From assembly GCA_041750975.1 (NCBI GenBank), contig JBGSYN010000079.1, positions 1 to 20,344 of the forward strand: a DNA stretch of 20,344 nucleotides. The letters run 5' to 3'. Of this stretch, positions 8,344-15,080 are shown piece by piece. The translations under genes were made by a program, and so were the position numbers. This DNA comes from JBGSYN01 sp041750975 (GTDB lineage: Bacteria; Pseudomonadota; Alphaproteobacteria; Geminicoccales; Geminicoccaceae). Position 1 is the first letter of the stretch. Every line of letters begins with the position of its first letter. Under the pieces are notes generated by a model, which made no database searches, was not told where the DNA came from, and saw only the letters and a program-made list of their open reading frames with translations.

Positions 8344-9174
8344 CTATTTAACAGCACCCGAGGTGAGTCCGCCCACCAGATAGCGCTCGAGAAAGAGATA
8401 GATGATGATGATCGGAATGGCGGTGAGCATGGCGGCCGCCATGATCTCGTTCCAGGCCGTGAAATGCTCGCCCTTGAGCGTGGCGATGCCGACATTGGCG
8501 GTCCAGGAGTTCTGCGCACTCGTGAGAAAGGTCCGGGCGAACGCATAGTCGCCCCAGGACAACACCACACCATAAAGCGCCGTGGCGGCAATCCCCGGGG
8601 CCGCGGCAGGCAGCACCACCCGCCAGAGAGCGCCCAATGGCGTGCAGCCATCGATCATCGCCGCCTGTTCGAGCTCGGTCGGAATGGTGTCGAAATACCC
8701 TTTGAGCATCCAGGTGCTGAACGGCACGATCAAGGTGGCATGCGCCAGAACGATCGACCAAAGGCTGCCAATGAGCCCGATCTGGCGAAAGATCACGAAG
8801 AGCGGGATCACCAACAGGGTGGCCGGCAGCATCTTGCTGACGAGAATGAAGAGCCCGAGCTCATGGCCGCCGCGGACGCGGAACCGTGACAGGCTATAGG
8901 CTGCCAGCACACTGACGCTCAGGGAAAGGGCCACGGCCCCGGCAGCAGCCAGGCTTGAATTGGTTAGCCAGCGCAACAAGGGCCGCTCGGTGATCGATTC
9001 CCAATAAACGATCCAGTTGGGTTCGGCCGGCCAGAAGACGGGCGGGAATTGCTTCAGCTGGCTGGTCGGCGCAAGCGAGCTTGTGAACATCCAATAGATC
9101 GGAAACATCACGATCGCACAGACGACGATGACCGTGAGGTAAAGCATGGCGGAGTGGAGTGGACTGCGATGCAT
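8344..9174 (-). CDS. Carbohydrate-type ABC transporter permease (MalG/CUT1-like)
   Basis: Inner-membrane component of an importer. The frame stays open much further upstream, but that part lies inside the preceding permease gene; the first ATG after that gene begins MHRSPLHSAML, giving 276 residues, the normal length of MalG-like permeases. About six hydrophobic segments can be seen, beginning at residues 10-29 and ending at about 249-263. The cytoplasmic EAA loop is ELEQAAMIDGCTPL followed by LPAAAPG (about 167-194), the site that docks the ATPase. MalG-like features such as MFPIYWMFTSSL near the first helix support the CUT1 assignment. It starts 11 bases after the MalF-like gene ends. No ATPase gene is present in this operon. 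Confidence 0.92.
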   Translation of the reverse strand: MHRSPLHSAMLYLTVIVVCAIVMFPIYWMFTSSLAPTSQLKQFPPVFWPAEPNWIVYWESITERPLLRWLTNSSLAAAGAVALSLSVSVLAAYSLSRFRVRGGHELGLFILVSKMLPATLLVIPLFVIFRQIGLIGSLWSIVLAHATLIVPFSTWMLKGYFDTIPTELEQAAMIDGCTPLGALWRVVLPAAAPGIAATALYGVVLSWGDYAFARTFLTSAQNSWTANVGIATLKGEHFTAWNEIMAAAMLTAIPIIIIYLFLERYLVGGLTSGAVK

Positions 9175-9185
9175 ACCGGCCCCCC

Positions 9186-10163
9186 TCAGTAAAGCGGCTG
9201 CGCGACGCGGCGGACCATGAAGCGGGCCGCAACCGCGCAGATGACCAAAGTGACGACGCCGATTGCCGCGGCATAGCCCATCTTGAAGAAGCTGAAGGCC
9301 TGCTCGTAGGTCATGATGCCGAGAGTTTCGGTGGCGTTGATCGGCCCGCCCTGGGTCAGGACGTAGATCACCGAGAAATCGCGGAACACCCAGAGCATCA
9401 CCAGCACGAGGGTCGGGCCAAGCACCGGCGACAGGCAGGGCAGCGTGATATTGAGAAAGCGCTGCCACGCCGTGGCCCCGTCGACCCGTGCCGCCTCGTA
9501 GAACTCCTCGGGGATCGATTGGAGGCCGGCCAGGAGCATGATCGAGACGAAGGGATAGCCCTTCCAGACCATGACGACGGTGACGACGAAGAAAGCCCCC
9601 GCACCCGAGCTGAACCAGGCGATCGGCCTTTCGACGATGCCGAGCGTCACCAGCGTCCAATTGACGACACCGAAGGAGCTGTCGAAGATCCACCAGAAGC
9701 CGATGACGGCGACGACCTCGGGGATGGCCCAGGGAATGGCGATCAACAGCCGCGCCAGTTTGCGGCCCTTGAAGACCTGGTTGAGCAAAAGCGCCGTGCC
9801 CATGCCGATGATGAAGCAGGAGGTCGTCACCAGCAGGACGAGCCGGATCGTTACCCAACAGCTGTGCCAGAACTCGGCCGAAGCGAAGAGGCGCTGGTAG
9901 TTGACCAGCGTCCAGGGCTGATCCCCGCTGCCGATCCGGGCGATCTTCACGTCCTGCAGCGAGAGATCGATCGAGAGGATCAAGGGGTAGGCGATGATGG
10001 CGGCAATCAGCAGCAAGGCCGGCAGCAGCAGGATGTAGCCGAGCTTGTGCTGATTGCCGGGCCGCGACAGGTTGAAATCGAACCAGCGGCTGCGATAGAT
10101 CGAGGCTACAGGGGGCGGGGACGAACCTCTGGCGATGCCGATATCCGCGGTCTGGCGGGCCAT
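9186..10163 (-). CDS. Carbohydrate-type ABC transporter permease (MalF/CUT1-like)
   Basis: First permease of the importer, 325 residues. An N-terminal cytoplasmic stretch of about 40 residues precedes the first membrane segment (LGYILLLPALLLIAAIIAYP, about 41-60), as in most MalF-type CUT1 permeases without the large periplasmic insert. Further hydrophobic segments lie at about 105-127, 140-160, 188-205, 255-273 and 298-314. The EAA loop EEFYEAARVDGATAW followed by LPCLSP identifies the ATPase contact. The protein pairs with the MalG-like partner 11 bases downstream and the solute-binding protein 21 bases upstream. AGAGG directly before the ATG and GGAAGGGG slightly further upstream could each serve as ribosome site; the former is too close to be ideal. 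Confidence 0.93.
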   Translation of the reverse strand: MARQTADIGIARGSSPPPVASIYRSRWFDFNLSRPGNQHKLGYILLLPALLLIAAIIAYPLILSIDLSLQDVKIARIGSGDQPWTLVNYQRLFASAEFWHSCWVTIRLVLLVTTSCFIIGMGTALLLNQVFKGRKLARLLIAIPWAIPEVVAVIGFWWIFDSSFGVVNWTLVTLGIVERPIAWFSSGAGAFFVVTVVMVWKGYPFVSIMLLAGLQSIPEEFYEAARVDGATAWQRFLNITLPCLSPVLGPTLVLVMLWVFRDFSVIYVLTQGGPINATETLGIMTYEQAFSFFKMGYAAAIGVVTLVICAVAARFMVRRVAQPLY

Positions 10164-10184
10164 CCTCTGCCGTCCCCTTCCTGT

Positions 10185-11462
10185 CTAGAGCGCTGCCGCG
10201 CGCTCTTGCATGCGGGCCGCCGTCTCGGCCGGATCGAGATCATCGATCAGCATCCGCTGGATCTCCTCCTGGATCATCTTCGAGAACTCGTTGAAATTGA
10301 CCTCGAAGCCCGTCGGCATGCGATCGACACCGGCTTCGGCCGCCTCGTTCATGGTTTCCACCAGGAGATCGAAATGCGGCACGCTGGCCTCGATATCGTC
10401 CGGCACGGCACCGGGCATGGGTGCCGGTGAAGCGCCGAGCTCGGCGAATTTGCGCTGCTGCTCTTCGGAGGCCGTGATCTCGATGAAGTCCCAAACCAGC
10501 TGCTTGGTCGCGTCATCGATCTCGCTCGGCATGGCGATGATGTTGGAGGACCCACCCATCGGCGGATGGAAGGGCGGGGCCGCAAGTTTCAACTGCGCCA
10601 GGATCTCGGGCTCGGCATTCTGCATGATGCCATAGAGCCAGGGGCCGTCGACGCGCTGGGCGATCTTGCCTTCGATGAAGAGCTGGCGAACATCGCCCGA
10701 TGCCAGATCGAGCGGCGTCAGGTTCTCGCTGATGAGCGTTTTCCAGCGGGTCAGCGCCTCGATCATTTCGGGCGTATCGAGGGTCGGCTCGCCCTGCTCG
10801 TTGCTCCAATTGCCGCCGGCATCGACGACATAGGACAGGACCTCGCTCAGATACTGACCGGGACCGCCAGCCGTCGACAGACCGACCCCGTATTGATCGA
10901 TGAAGCCGTCGCCGTCGGTGTCCTTGGTCAGCGCCCGGGCGGCTTCGAGATGCTCCTCGTAGGTCGTCGGCACCTTGAGGCCGGCTTCCTCGAACATCGC
11001 CTCATTATAGGCGTTAATGGTGCCGAAATAGAGCAGCATCAGACAGACCGTGTCGCCGTTCCATTCGCATTTGCCCTGCCCGGCCCAGCCATCGAGATCG
11101 AGCCCCGCCTCCTCGATCCAGGGATCGAGGTTTTCGAGCCAGCCCAGTTCGGCGAAATTCGGATATTCGAATGACGCCAGATGAACGATCTCCGGCGGCG
11201 AGCCGCTCGCAAAAAGTGTCGTCATCTGATCGGCATAGGAATCGCGCGGCACATTCGTGAACTCGATCGTTACATCGGGGTGCACCGCTTCGAACTCCTC
11301 GATGATGCCACGCCACCAGGGCCCGTAGGCGGGATCTTCGACCTGCCAGGAGAGCATGCGCAGGGTCTCCTGTGCGGCGACAGGCCCGGTGTCGGCCCCG
11401 AAAGCCAATGCCGCGACTGCGGCACTCAACGAGAGTCGGGTGGTAAGGGATCTGAGCGTCAT
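10185..11462 (-). CDS. Extracellular solute-binding protein, family 1 (sugar ABC transporter)
   Basis: Periplasmic receptor of the importer. The frame extends ten codons further upstream, but a strong AAGGAGG sits 5 bases before the internal ATG at 11462, giving 425 residues and placing the signal peptide correctly at the N-terminus (MTLRSLTTRLSLSAAVAALA, cleavage probably around GPVAA-QETL). The mature protein starts with the typical TLRMLSWQ strand of family-1 binding proteins and contains the hinge-region pattern TYEEHLEAARALTKDTDGDG and the PWLYG segment near the ligand site. Acidic residues dominate, as usual for periplasmic proteins. Ligand is unknown: CUT1 receptors bind oligosaccharides, polyols, glycerol phosphates or modified sugars. 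The catabolic genes beside it suggest a sugar acid or derivative. Confidence 0.93.
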   Translation of the reverse strand: MTLRSLTTRLSLSAAVAALAFGADTGPVAAQETLRMLSWQVEDPAYGPWWRGIIEEFEAVHPDVTIEFTNVPRDSYADQMTTLFASGSPPEIVHLASFEYPNFAELGWLENLDPWIEEAGLDLDGWAGQGKCEWNGDTVCLMLLYFGTINAYNEAMFEEAGLKVPTTYEEHLEAARALTKDTDGDGFIDQYGVGLSTAGGPGQYLSEVLSYVVDAGGNWSNEQGEPTLDTPEMIEALTRWKTLISENLTPLDLASGDVRQLFIEGKIAQRVDGPWLYGIMQNAEPEILAQLKLAAPPFHPPMGGSSNIIAMPSEIDDATKQLVWDFIEITASEEQQRKFAELGASPAPMPGAVPDDIEASVPHFDLLVETMNEAAEAGVDRMPTGFEVNFNEFSKMIQEEIQRMLIDDLDPAETAARMQERAAAL

Positions 11463-11467
11463 GATTG

Positions 11468-11474
11468 CCTCCTT
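11468..11474 (-). promoter_or_regulatory. Strong ribosome binding site of the solute-binding protein gene
   Basis: On the minus strand this reads AAGGAGG, a near-perfect anti-16S match, 5 bases before the ATG at 11462. It decides the start of the solute-binding protein, since upstream in-frame ATG codons at 11492 and 11480 have no such site and would misplace the signal peptide. The binding protein of an ABC importer is commonly made in excess, which fits a strong site here. Confidence 0.8.
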
Positions 11475-11492
11475 GCTCATCGGATTGTTCAT

Positions 11493-12659
11493 TCAATGCG
11501 TCACCGGCCGGAGCGCCGCCAGATCGGGGCGGACGCCGAGGCCGGGTGATTGCGGGACACTATAAGCGCCGTTCTCGCACGCCATGTCGGTCTCGAGAAA
11601 ACGGCGGTTCTTCTCGAAGATCGAATGCTGGAACTCGTGCGCCAGCACGTCGTAGAGGGCGGACGAGGCCTGCAGGCTCGCCGCCATGAAGATCCCCATG
11701 CCGATCGTGGCATGAGGGATGATTTTCACATGATGCGCCTGGGCGAGGTGGCCGATGCGCATGAACTGGGTGATGCCGGTATGGCCCATTTCGGGCTGGA
11801 TGATGCCGACTGCGTTGCGCTTCAGCCGCAGCAGAGCCTGAAACACCGTGCGCCATTCCTCGCCCAATGCCAGCGGCACGCCGATGCGTTCCGCAACCCA
11901 AGCCTGACCGTCGAGATCCTCGGGCTTGACGGGCGCCTCGATGAACCAGGGGCGATAGGGCTGCATTGCCGACGCCAGGCTCACCGCCGCCGGCGCATCG
12001 AGCTGCCAATGAAGATCGACGGCGATGCCGACCTCCGGCCCGAGGCCTTCCCGCAAGGCAGCGAGTTCCCGAACCGCCCCGTCATCGGCGACGACGGCTG
12101 CGAATTTGACGGCATCGAAGCCGCGGCCGATCCAGTCCTGCGCGAACGCCACACGCTCATCGAGCGTCGGTCTGGGCAGGCCCGAAACATAGGCCTTGAT
12201 GCGGTCGCGCCGCCTGCCGCCGAGGAGCTTCGCCACCGGCATACCGCTCAGTTTTCCGGCGAGATCCCAAAGTGCAATGTCGATGGCGGCGAGCGCATCG
12301 AGATAGAAGCCGTCATCATAGCCGCGCACCCGCATCAGATCGTAGAGATCCTCGTGGATCACGGCCGCATCCATGGGATCGCGGCCGATGACGAAATCGG
12401 CAAGAAGATCGTCGATGATGGCCGTGACCGCACCCGGGGCGACGATGCCATAGGTCTCACCCCAGCCCTCCGCCCCATCCCGGCTGGTCAGCCGCACCAC
12501 CACCGATCGGTCGAACGTCGGATAGACCGTGCGGTTGCCGGCCCGGACAAAATAGCCGTTCCTGTTCGCACCTTCGCCCGAGCGTAGGCTGCCGAGATAA
12601 GGCTGATCGCGCTCGGCCTCGAAGACGAAGCACTCGACCCGATCGACCGAATCGCTCAT
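11493..12659 (-). CDS. Enolase-superfamily (mandelate racemase/muconate lactonizing) enzyme, probable sugar-acid dehydratase
   Basis: This 388-residue enzyme has the capping domain (about 1-125) and barrel of the mandelate racemase subgroup. Metal ligands are D215 in AVDLHW, E241 in FIEAPV and E267 in LALGEEW. A His two residues after the first ligand (H217, D-x-H) recalls the galactonate/mannonate dehydratase type, where it acts as general acid. H316 in IIPHATIGMG with E290 in IIQPEMGHTGIT occupies the place of the His-Asp base dyad, with Glu instead of Asp. In the KxK element the first lysine is kept (K185) but the second is Ala (A187), so epimerisation by a two-base mechanism is unlikely. 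The most probable reaction is syn or anti dehydration of an acid sugar to a 2-keto-3-deoxy acid; the exact substrate is not readable. The ATG overlaps the stop of the DapA-like gene (ATGA). Confidence 0.9.
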   Translation of the reverse strand: MSDSVDRVECFVFEAERDQPYLGSLRSGEGANRNGYFVRAGNRTVYPTFDRSVVVRLTSRDGAEGWGETYGIVAPGAVTAIIDDLLADFVIGRDPMDAAVIHEDLYDLMRVRGYDDGFYLDALAAIDIALWDLAGKLSGMPVAKLLGGRRRDRIKAYVSGLPRPTLDERVAFAQDWIGRGFDAVKFAAVVADDGAVRELAALREGLGPEVGIAVDLHWQLDAPAAVSLASAMQPYRPWFIEAPVKPEDLDGQAWVAERIGVPLALGEEWRTVFQALLRLKRNAVGIIQPEMGHTGITQFMRIGHLAQAHHVKIIPHATIGMGIFMAASLQASSALYDVLAHEFQHSIFEKNRRFLETDMACENGAYSVPQSPGLGVRPDLAALRPVTH

Positions 12660-13582
12660 GCGGCAGCCAGCACGGTTTTGGGTGCCGGCGGGACGACGTT
12701 AAGAAGATCCTCGACCTCTTCCAACATGATCCGCAGCTCCTCGCGGTCGCCGGCATCGAGCTCGGGCGAGCCGTCACGAACCGCTTCGGTGGCGAAAATC
12801 CCGCGGGATTTGAGCACGGCCTTGGTCAGCCGCATGCGGAAGATCGCTTGCATGTTCAAGAGCGGCAGGATGCGGTTGAAGATGGCGCGAGCCTGCGCCA
12901 CGTTGCTTGCGGCATGGGCGCGGACAATGGCGACATGGGCTTCGGTCAGCTCCGATGCCGGCAGCGTTCCGGCGACACCGCGATTGAGCTCGTCGATGAT
13001 ATAGCGCCCGCCGGCGCCGCCGAAGACGCTCTCGATCGACGCCGGACGGCCCTCGATCAACCGCGTAATGCGCTGACCCGACGGCAGGGTTTCCTCTTTC
13101 ACATAGCGGATGGCCGGAACCGCCGCGGCGGCCTCGAGAATGGTCTCGACGGAAAGGCCGGAGCCGACGGGCACTGGCGCGTTCTGCAGCATGATGGGAA
13201 TGCCGGCCCGATCGCCAACCCTGGCGAAGAAATTACGGAGTGCCGCAGGATCGCTGCCGACCGAGGCCGGAGCCATGACCATGGCGGCGGCCGCCCCACG
13301 CTCGGCCCCCTGTCTTGCAAGGGTGCCGGCCGTCTCGGCGCTCTGCGCACTGGCGCCGACGATGATCGGGATTTTGCCCGCGACCGCTTCGGCAATGACC
13401 TCGAGAGCCGCGGTGCGTTCAACGTCGGTCAGAAAATTGAACTCGCTGGCAACGCCCGGGAAGACGACACCGTCGGCGTCTGCCTCCAGAACATAGGCGA
13501 CCAGCCGCCGCAGGCTTTCATGGTCGACCTCGCCCTTCGTCGTAAAGGGCGTGGCCAGCACCGGAAAGGCTCCCTGAATCAT
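12656..13582 (-). CDS. DapA/N-acetylneuraminate-lyase-family protein, probable 2-keto-3-deoxy-sugar-acid dehydratase or aldolase
   Basis: A class I (Schiff-base) lyase-superfamily barrel of 308 residues from the ATG at 13582, which begins MIQGAFPVLATPF as family members do; an in-frame GTG at 13636 would add 18 residues that match nothing and overlap the promoter. The Schiff-base lysine is K162 in RYVKEET. The catalytic Tyr of the usual YNxP motif is replaced by Gln (Q133 in IMLQNAPVP), and the usual G-TTGE loop reads GVASEFNFL. Such changes are known in members that do not make dihydrodipicolinate, such as 2-keto-3-deoxy-arabinonate-type dehydratases, so lysine biosynthesis is unlikely. Its position just before the enolase-family gene suggests it uses the 2-keto-3-deoxy acid that enzyme would make. 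It is the first gene of the seven-gene operon. Confidence 0.9.
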   Translation of the reverse strand: MIQGAFPVLATPFTTKGEVDHESLRRLVAYVLEADADGVVFPGVASEFNFLTDVERTAALEVIAEAVAGKIPIIVGASAQSAETAGTLARQGAERGAAAAMVMAPASVGSDPAALRNFFARVGDRAGIPIMLQNAPVPVGSGLSVETILEAAAAVPAIRYVKEETLPSGQRITRLIEGRPASIESVFGGAGGRYIIDELNRGVAGTLPASELTEAHVAIVRAHAASNVAQARAIFNRILPLLNMQAIFRMRLTKAVLKSRGIFATEAVRDGSPELDAGDREELRIMLEEVEDLLNVVPPAPKTVLAAA

Positions 13583-13584
13583 TG

Positions 13585-13623
13585 TGTTCCAATTTATAGA
13601 ACTGGGTTTTTCCTGTTGGAACA
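13585..13623. promoter_or_regulatory. Candidate operator: perfect 8-bp inverted repeat upstream of dapA-like gene
   Basis: The arms TGTTCCAA (13585-13592) and TTGGAACA (13616-13623) are exact reverse complements separated by 23 bases, and a third partial half-site GAAC lies at 13599-13602. One arm overlaps the proposed -10 box and the other covers the ribosome-site region just before the ATG at 13582. This layout suits a repressor. The operon encodes an IclR-type DNA-binding domain at its end, and IclR proteins bind spaced palindromes, so the site is a natural candidate for autoregulation. The repeat is seen directly; its binding partner is inferred. Confidence 0.6.
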
Positions 13624-13649
13624 ATGCCGGCGACACGCGGCTATGTCAA
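13621..13649 (-). promoter_or_regulatory. Sigma70-type promoter of the sugar-acid operon
   Basis: On the minus strand a consensus -35 TTGACA (13649-13644) is followed after 17 bases by CATTGT (13626-13621), a weak -10 with three of six consensus bases. Initiation near 13614 would leave a leader of about 30 bases to the ATG at 13582. The weak -10 overlaps one arm of the inverted repeat, as expected for a regulated promoter. A TATAAA at about 13597-13592 is an alternative -10, but it would place the RNA start almost on the ATG. Confidence 0.5.
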
Positions 13650-13671
13650 CTGCTTTGCAATGACAGCGCGG

Positions 13672-14565
13672 CTAGCCGAAACCGGGGACCAGTGGCTCGA
13701 TCGTATATCGTATCGTCGCCGCATAGTCCGGAGCCGGCGGACGACCCAAGCCGATTTGCCCGCTCGCCAACAGCGGTGCGGAAGAGCGGCGCAGCGTCAG
13801 GCTCTCGCCCGATCGCGAGATGACGAATGTGCCGTTGGTGCTGTGATCGGCGATGGTGAACGTGTCGCCGCTATAGCTGATCGTCGCGTGATTGCGCGAG
13901 ACATGCTCACCCAGCACGGTGAGATCGCGGTCAGCCAGGCGGCCGATCTCGAGGCGGCCCATGCGGGGGCTGAAACAGACTTCGCCGGTACTATGCACCA
14001 GGGTCAAACCGAATGTCGTGAGGGTGCTAAGCTGGTCGGCCATACCGCTCATCACGGTGGCGCTGTCGTCGAACGTGACGAGGCTGTAGATGTTGGCCGG
14101 CTTGCTCAGCCCCTTGATCGAGGCCCGGTCGATCAGCCGGGTCAGGTTGCGTGACACCGGCGACAATTGCTCGACCACGCCTTCGGTCATGAGGATCTCG
14201 CCGGCATGGGCCAGCGCCATGATGCGGGCGGCGATGTTGACCGTGGTACCGTAGAAGTCGCGGCCCTGAGGCAACGTTGTGCCGTGATCGAGCCCGATGC
14301 CCACACCGATACAACGCTCATCGGCGTGGGCGATCATTTCGCTGGCCGCGAGGACACCCCGGTCGGGCCGATCGAACACGGCCATGACGCCGTCGCCGGT
14401 GACCTTGACGACCTCGCCGCCATAATTGCCGATCGTTTTCGTGAACCGCTCGATCAGATCGAGAATAAGCCGCGACGCGACAGCGTCGCCGCGCCGCTCA
14501 TAGAGCGCGACACTATCGCGAACATCCGCGAAGACGATGGTGCGGGTTACGGTCGGCTCGTTCAT
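13672..14565 (-). CDS. Class III adenylate/guanylate cyclase with C-terminal FHA domain
   Basis: A 297-residue soluble protein. Residues 5 to about 165 form a class III nucleotide cyclase catalytic domain: metal-binding D14 in VFADVRDSV and D58 in VTGDGVMAVF, K54 and D103 (GRDFYG) at purine-recognising positions, and N110 and R114 in TTVNIAAR for transition-state binding, so the domain looks active. Residues about 187-290 form an FHA phosphothreonine-binding domain with GR (208-209), SRNHA (223-227) and STNGTF (242-247), all key residues kept. The protein probably makes cAMP in response to, or directed by, a phosphorylated partner. No membrane segment is seen. It is separate from the sugar-acid operon, ending 90 bases upstream of the dapA-like start with the proposed promoter in between. 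The ribosome site is poor; the nearest purine run is about 14 bases before the ATG. Confidence 0.9.
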   Translation of the reverse strand: MNEPTVTRTIVFADVRDSVALYERRGDAVASRLILDLIERFTKTIGNYGGEVVKVTGDGVMAVFDRPDRGVLAASEMIAHADERCIGVGIGLDHGTTLPQGRDFYGTTVNIAARIMALAHAGEILMTEGVVEQLSPVSRNLTRLIDRASIKGLSKPANIYSLVTFDDSATVMSGMADQLSTLTTFGLTLVHSTGEVCFSPRMGRLEIGRLADRDLTVLGEHVSRNHATISYSGDTFTIADHSTNGTFVISRSGESLTLRRSSAPLLASGQIGLGRPPAPDYAATIRYTIEPLVPGFG

Positions 14566-14635
14566 CGCGCCAATCGGGGTATCCCTTCGATGACCCCAGT
14601 CTACCGCGAATCATGAAACCTAGACATGCCCTAAT

Positions 14636-14647
14636 CGCTCATGAGCG
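14636..14647. promoter_or_regulatory. 12-bp perfect palindrome in divergent intergenic region
   Basis: CGCTCATGAGCG is fully self-complementary and lies between the divergent cyclase and DUF2934 genes, 70 bases before the cyclase start and 49 bases upstream of the EcfG-type -35. It could be a regulator binding site, but no partner is known and a 12-bp palindrome can occur by chance. The rest of the 188-base gap (14566-14753) shows only the EcfG promoter and the DUF2934 ribosome site. Confidence 0.3.
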
Positions 14648-14695
14648 CCCACCGCCACGGATCGGAGAAAAGTTGTGCCGATGGTGTGAAATCCC

Positions 14696-14721
14696 GGAAC
14701 GGTTTCGTCGTCAGCGACGTT
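14696..14721 (+). promoter_or_regulatory. EcfG-type (general stress response) promoter
   Basis: GGAAC (14696-14700) and CGTT (14718-14721) are separated by exactly 17 bases, the consensus for the alphaproteobacterial general-stress ECF sigma factor EcfG. RNA would start near 14728, about 26 bases before the DUF2934 ATG, with an AGGGGG ribosome site at 14742-14747. The exact consensus, spacing and distance make chance unlikely. It would place the DUF2934 gene, and possibly the cupin and LigD genes behind it, under the general stress response. Confidence 0.75.
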
Positions 14722-14753
14722 GTTACAATTGACGCACATCCAGGGGGCAGCAA

Positions 14754-15008
14754 ATGACCGATCGATCGAAAGAGTTTATGGATACGATCAAGCAGGCCGA
14801 TGATCATGTCGGTCATCTTGACGATGAGAGGGTCGCCGGACGCGCCTATCAACTCTGGGAAAATGACGGCAGGCCCGAGGGCCAGGAACTCGATCACTGG
14901 TTGCGAGCAGAACAGGAGCTGCACGGCCAATCCGAGGAAGCCACCCCCATGCCGGACCGTTCCGAAGAACCCGCGACATCGCCGGCGGCTAAGAAACCGA
15001 TGAAATAG
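14754..15008 (+). CDS. Small DUF2934-family protein
   Basis: An 84-residue acidic, soluble protein. The middle part has the DUF2934 pattern: RVAGRAYQLWENDGRPEG followed by LDHWLRAEQEL, with conserved Ala-Tyr, Trp, Gly and Asp-Trp...Ala-Glu positions. The N-terminus is helical and charged and the C-terminal 25 residues are low-complexity, rich in Pro, Ser, Glu and Ala and ending in lysines. The biochemical role of DUF2934 is unknown. An AGGGGG ribosome site lies 6 bases upstream and an EcfG-type promoter about 30 bases further, so it is probably induced by stress. It is the first of four co-directional genes leading to the LigD polymerase. Confidence 0.85.
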   Translation: MTDRSKEFMDTIKQADDHVGHLDDERVAGRAYQLWENDGRPEGQELDHWLRAEQELHGQSEEATPMPDRSEEPATSPAAKKPMK

Positions 15009-15080
15009 CGCCACCGATCCGTAACGCGGAACCCGATCCATCGGCATCGTGCCTTCCACTCCTTCGAAAGGACAGACGCA

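Noticed and set aside
8344..9858. A 504-codon open frame covering the MalG-like permease and much of the MalF-like gene
   Set aside because: The upstream 228 codons are a low-complexity-looking shadow of the MalF-like gene in another frame; the real permease begins at 9174.
11476..11491. ATTG...CAAT symmetry before the solute-binding protein gene
   Set aside because: Only four-base arms, inside an operon gap of 30 bases; not distinguishable from chance.
13583..13636. N-terminal extension of the DapA-like protein from a GTG at 13636
   Set aside because: The extra 18 residues fit no family pattern and would overlap the proposed -10 and operator; the ATG at 13582 fits family starts.
15028..15051. 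Possible second EcfG-like promoter before the cupin (GGAAC, then CGTG after 15 bases)
   Set aside because: Spacing is too short and the -10 is imperfect, so it was not called.
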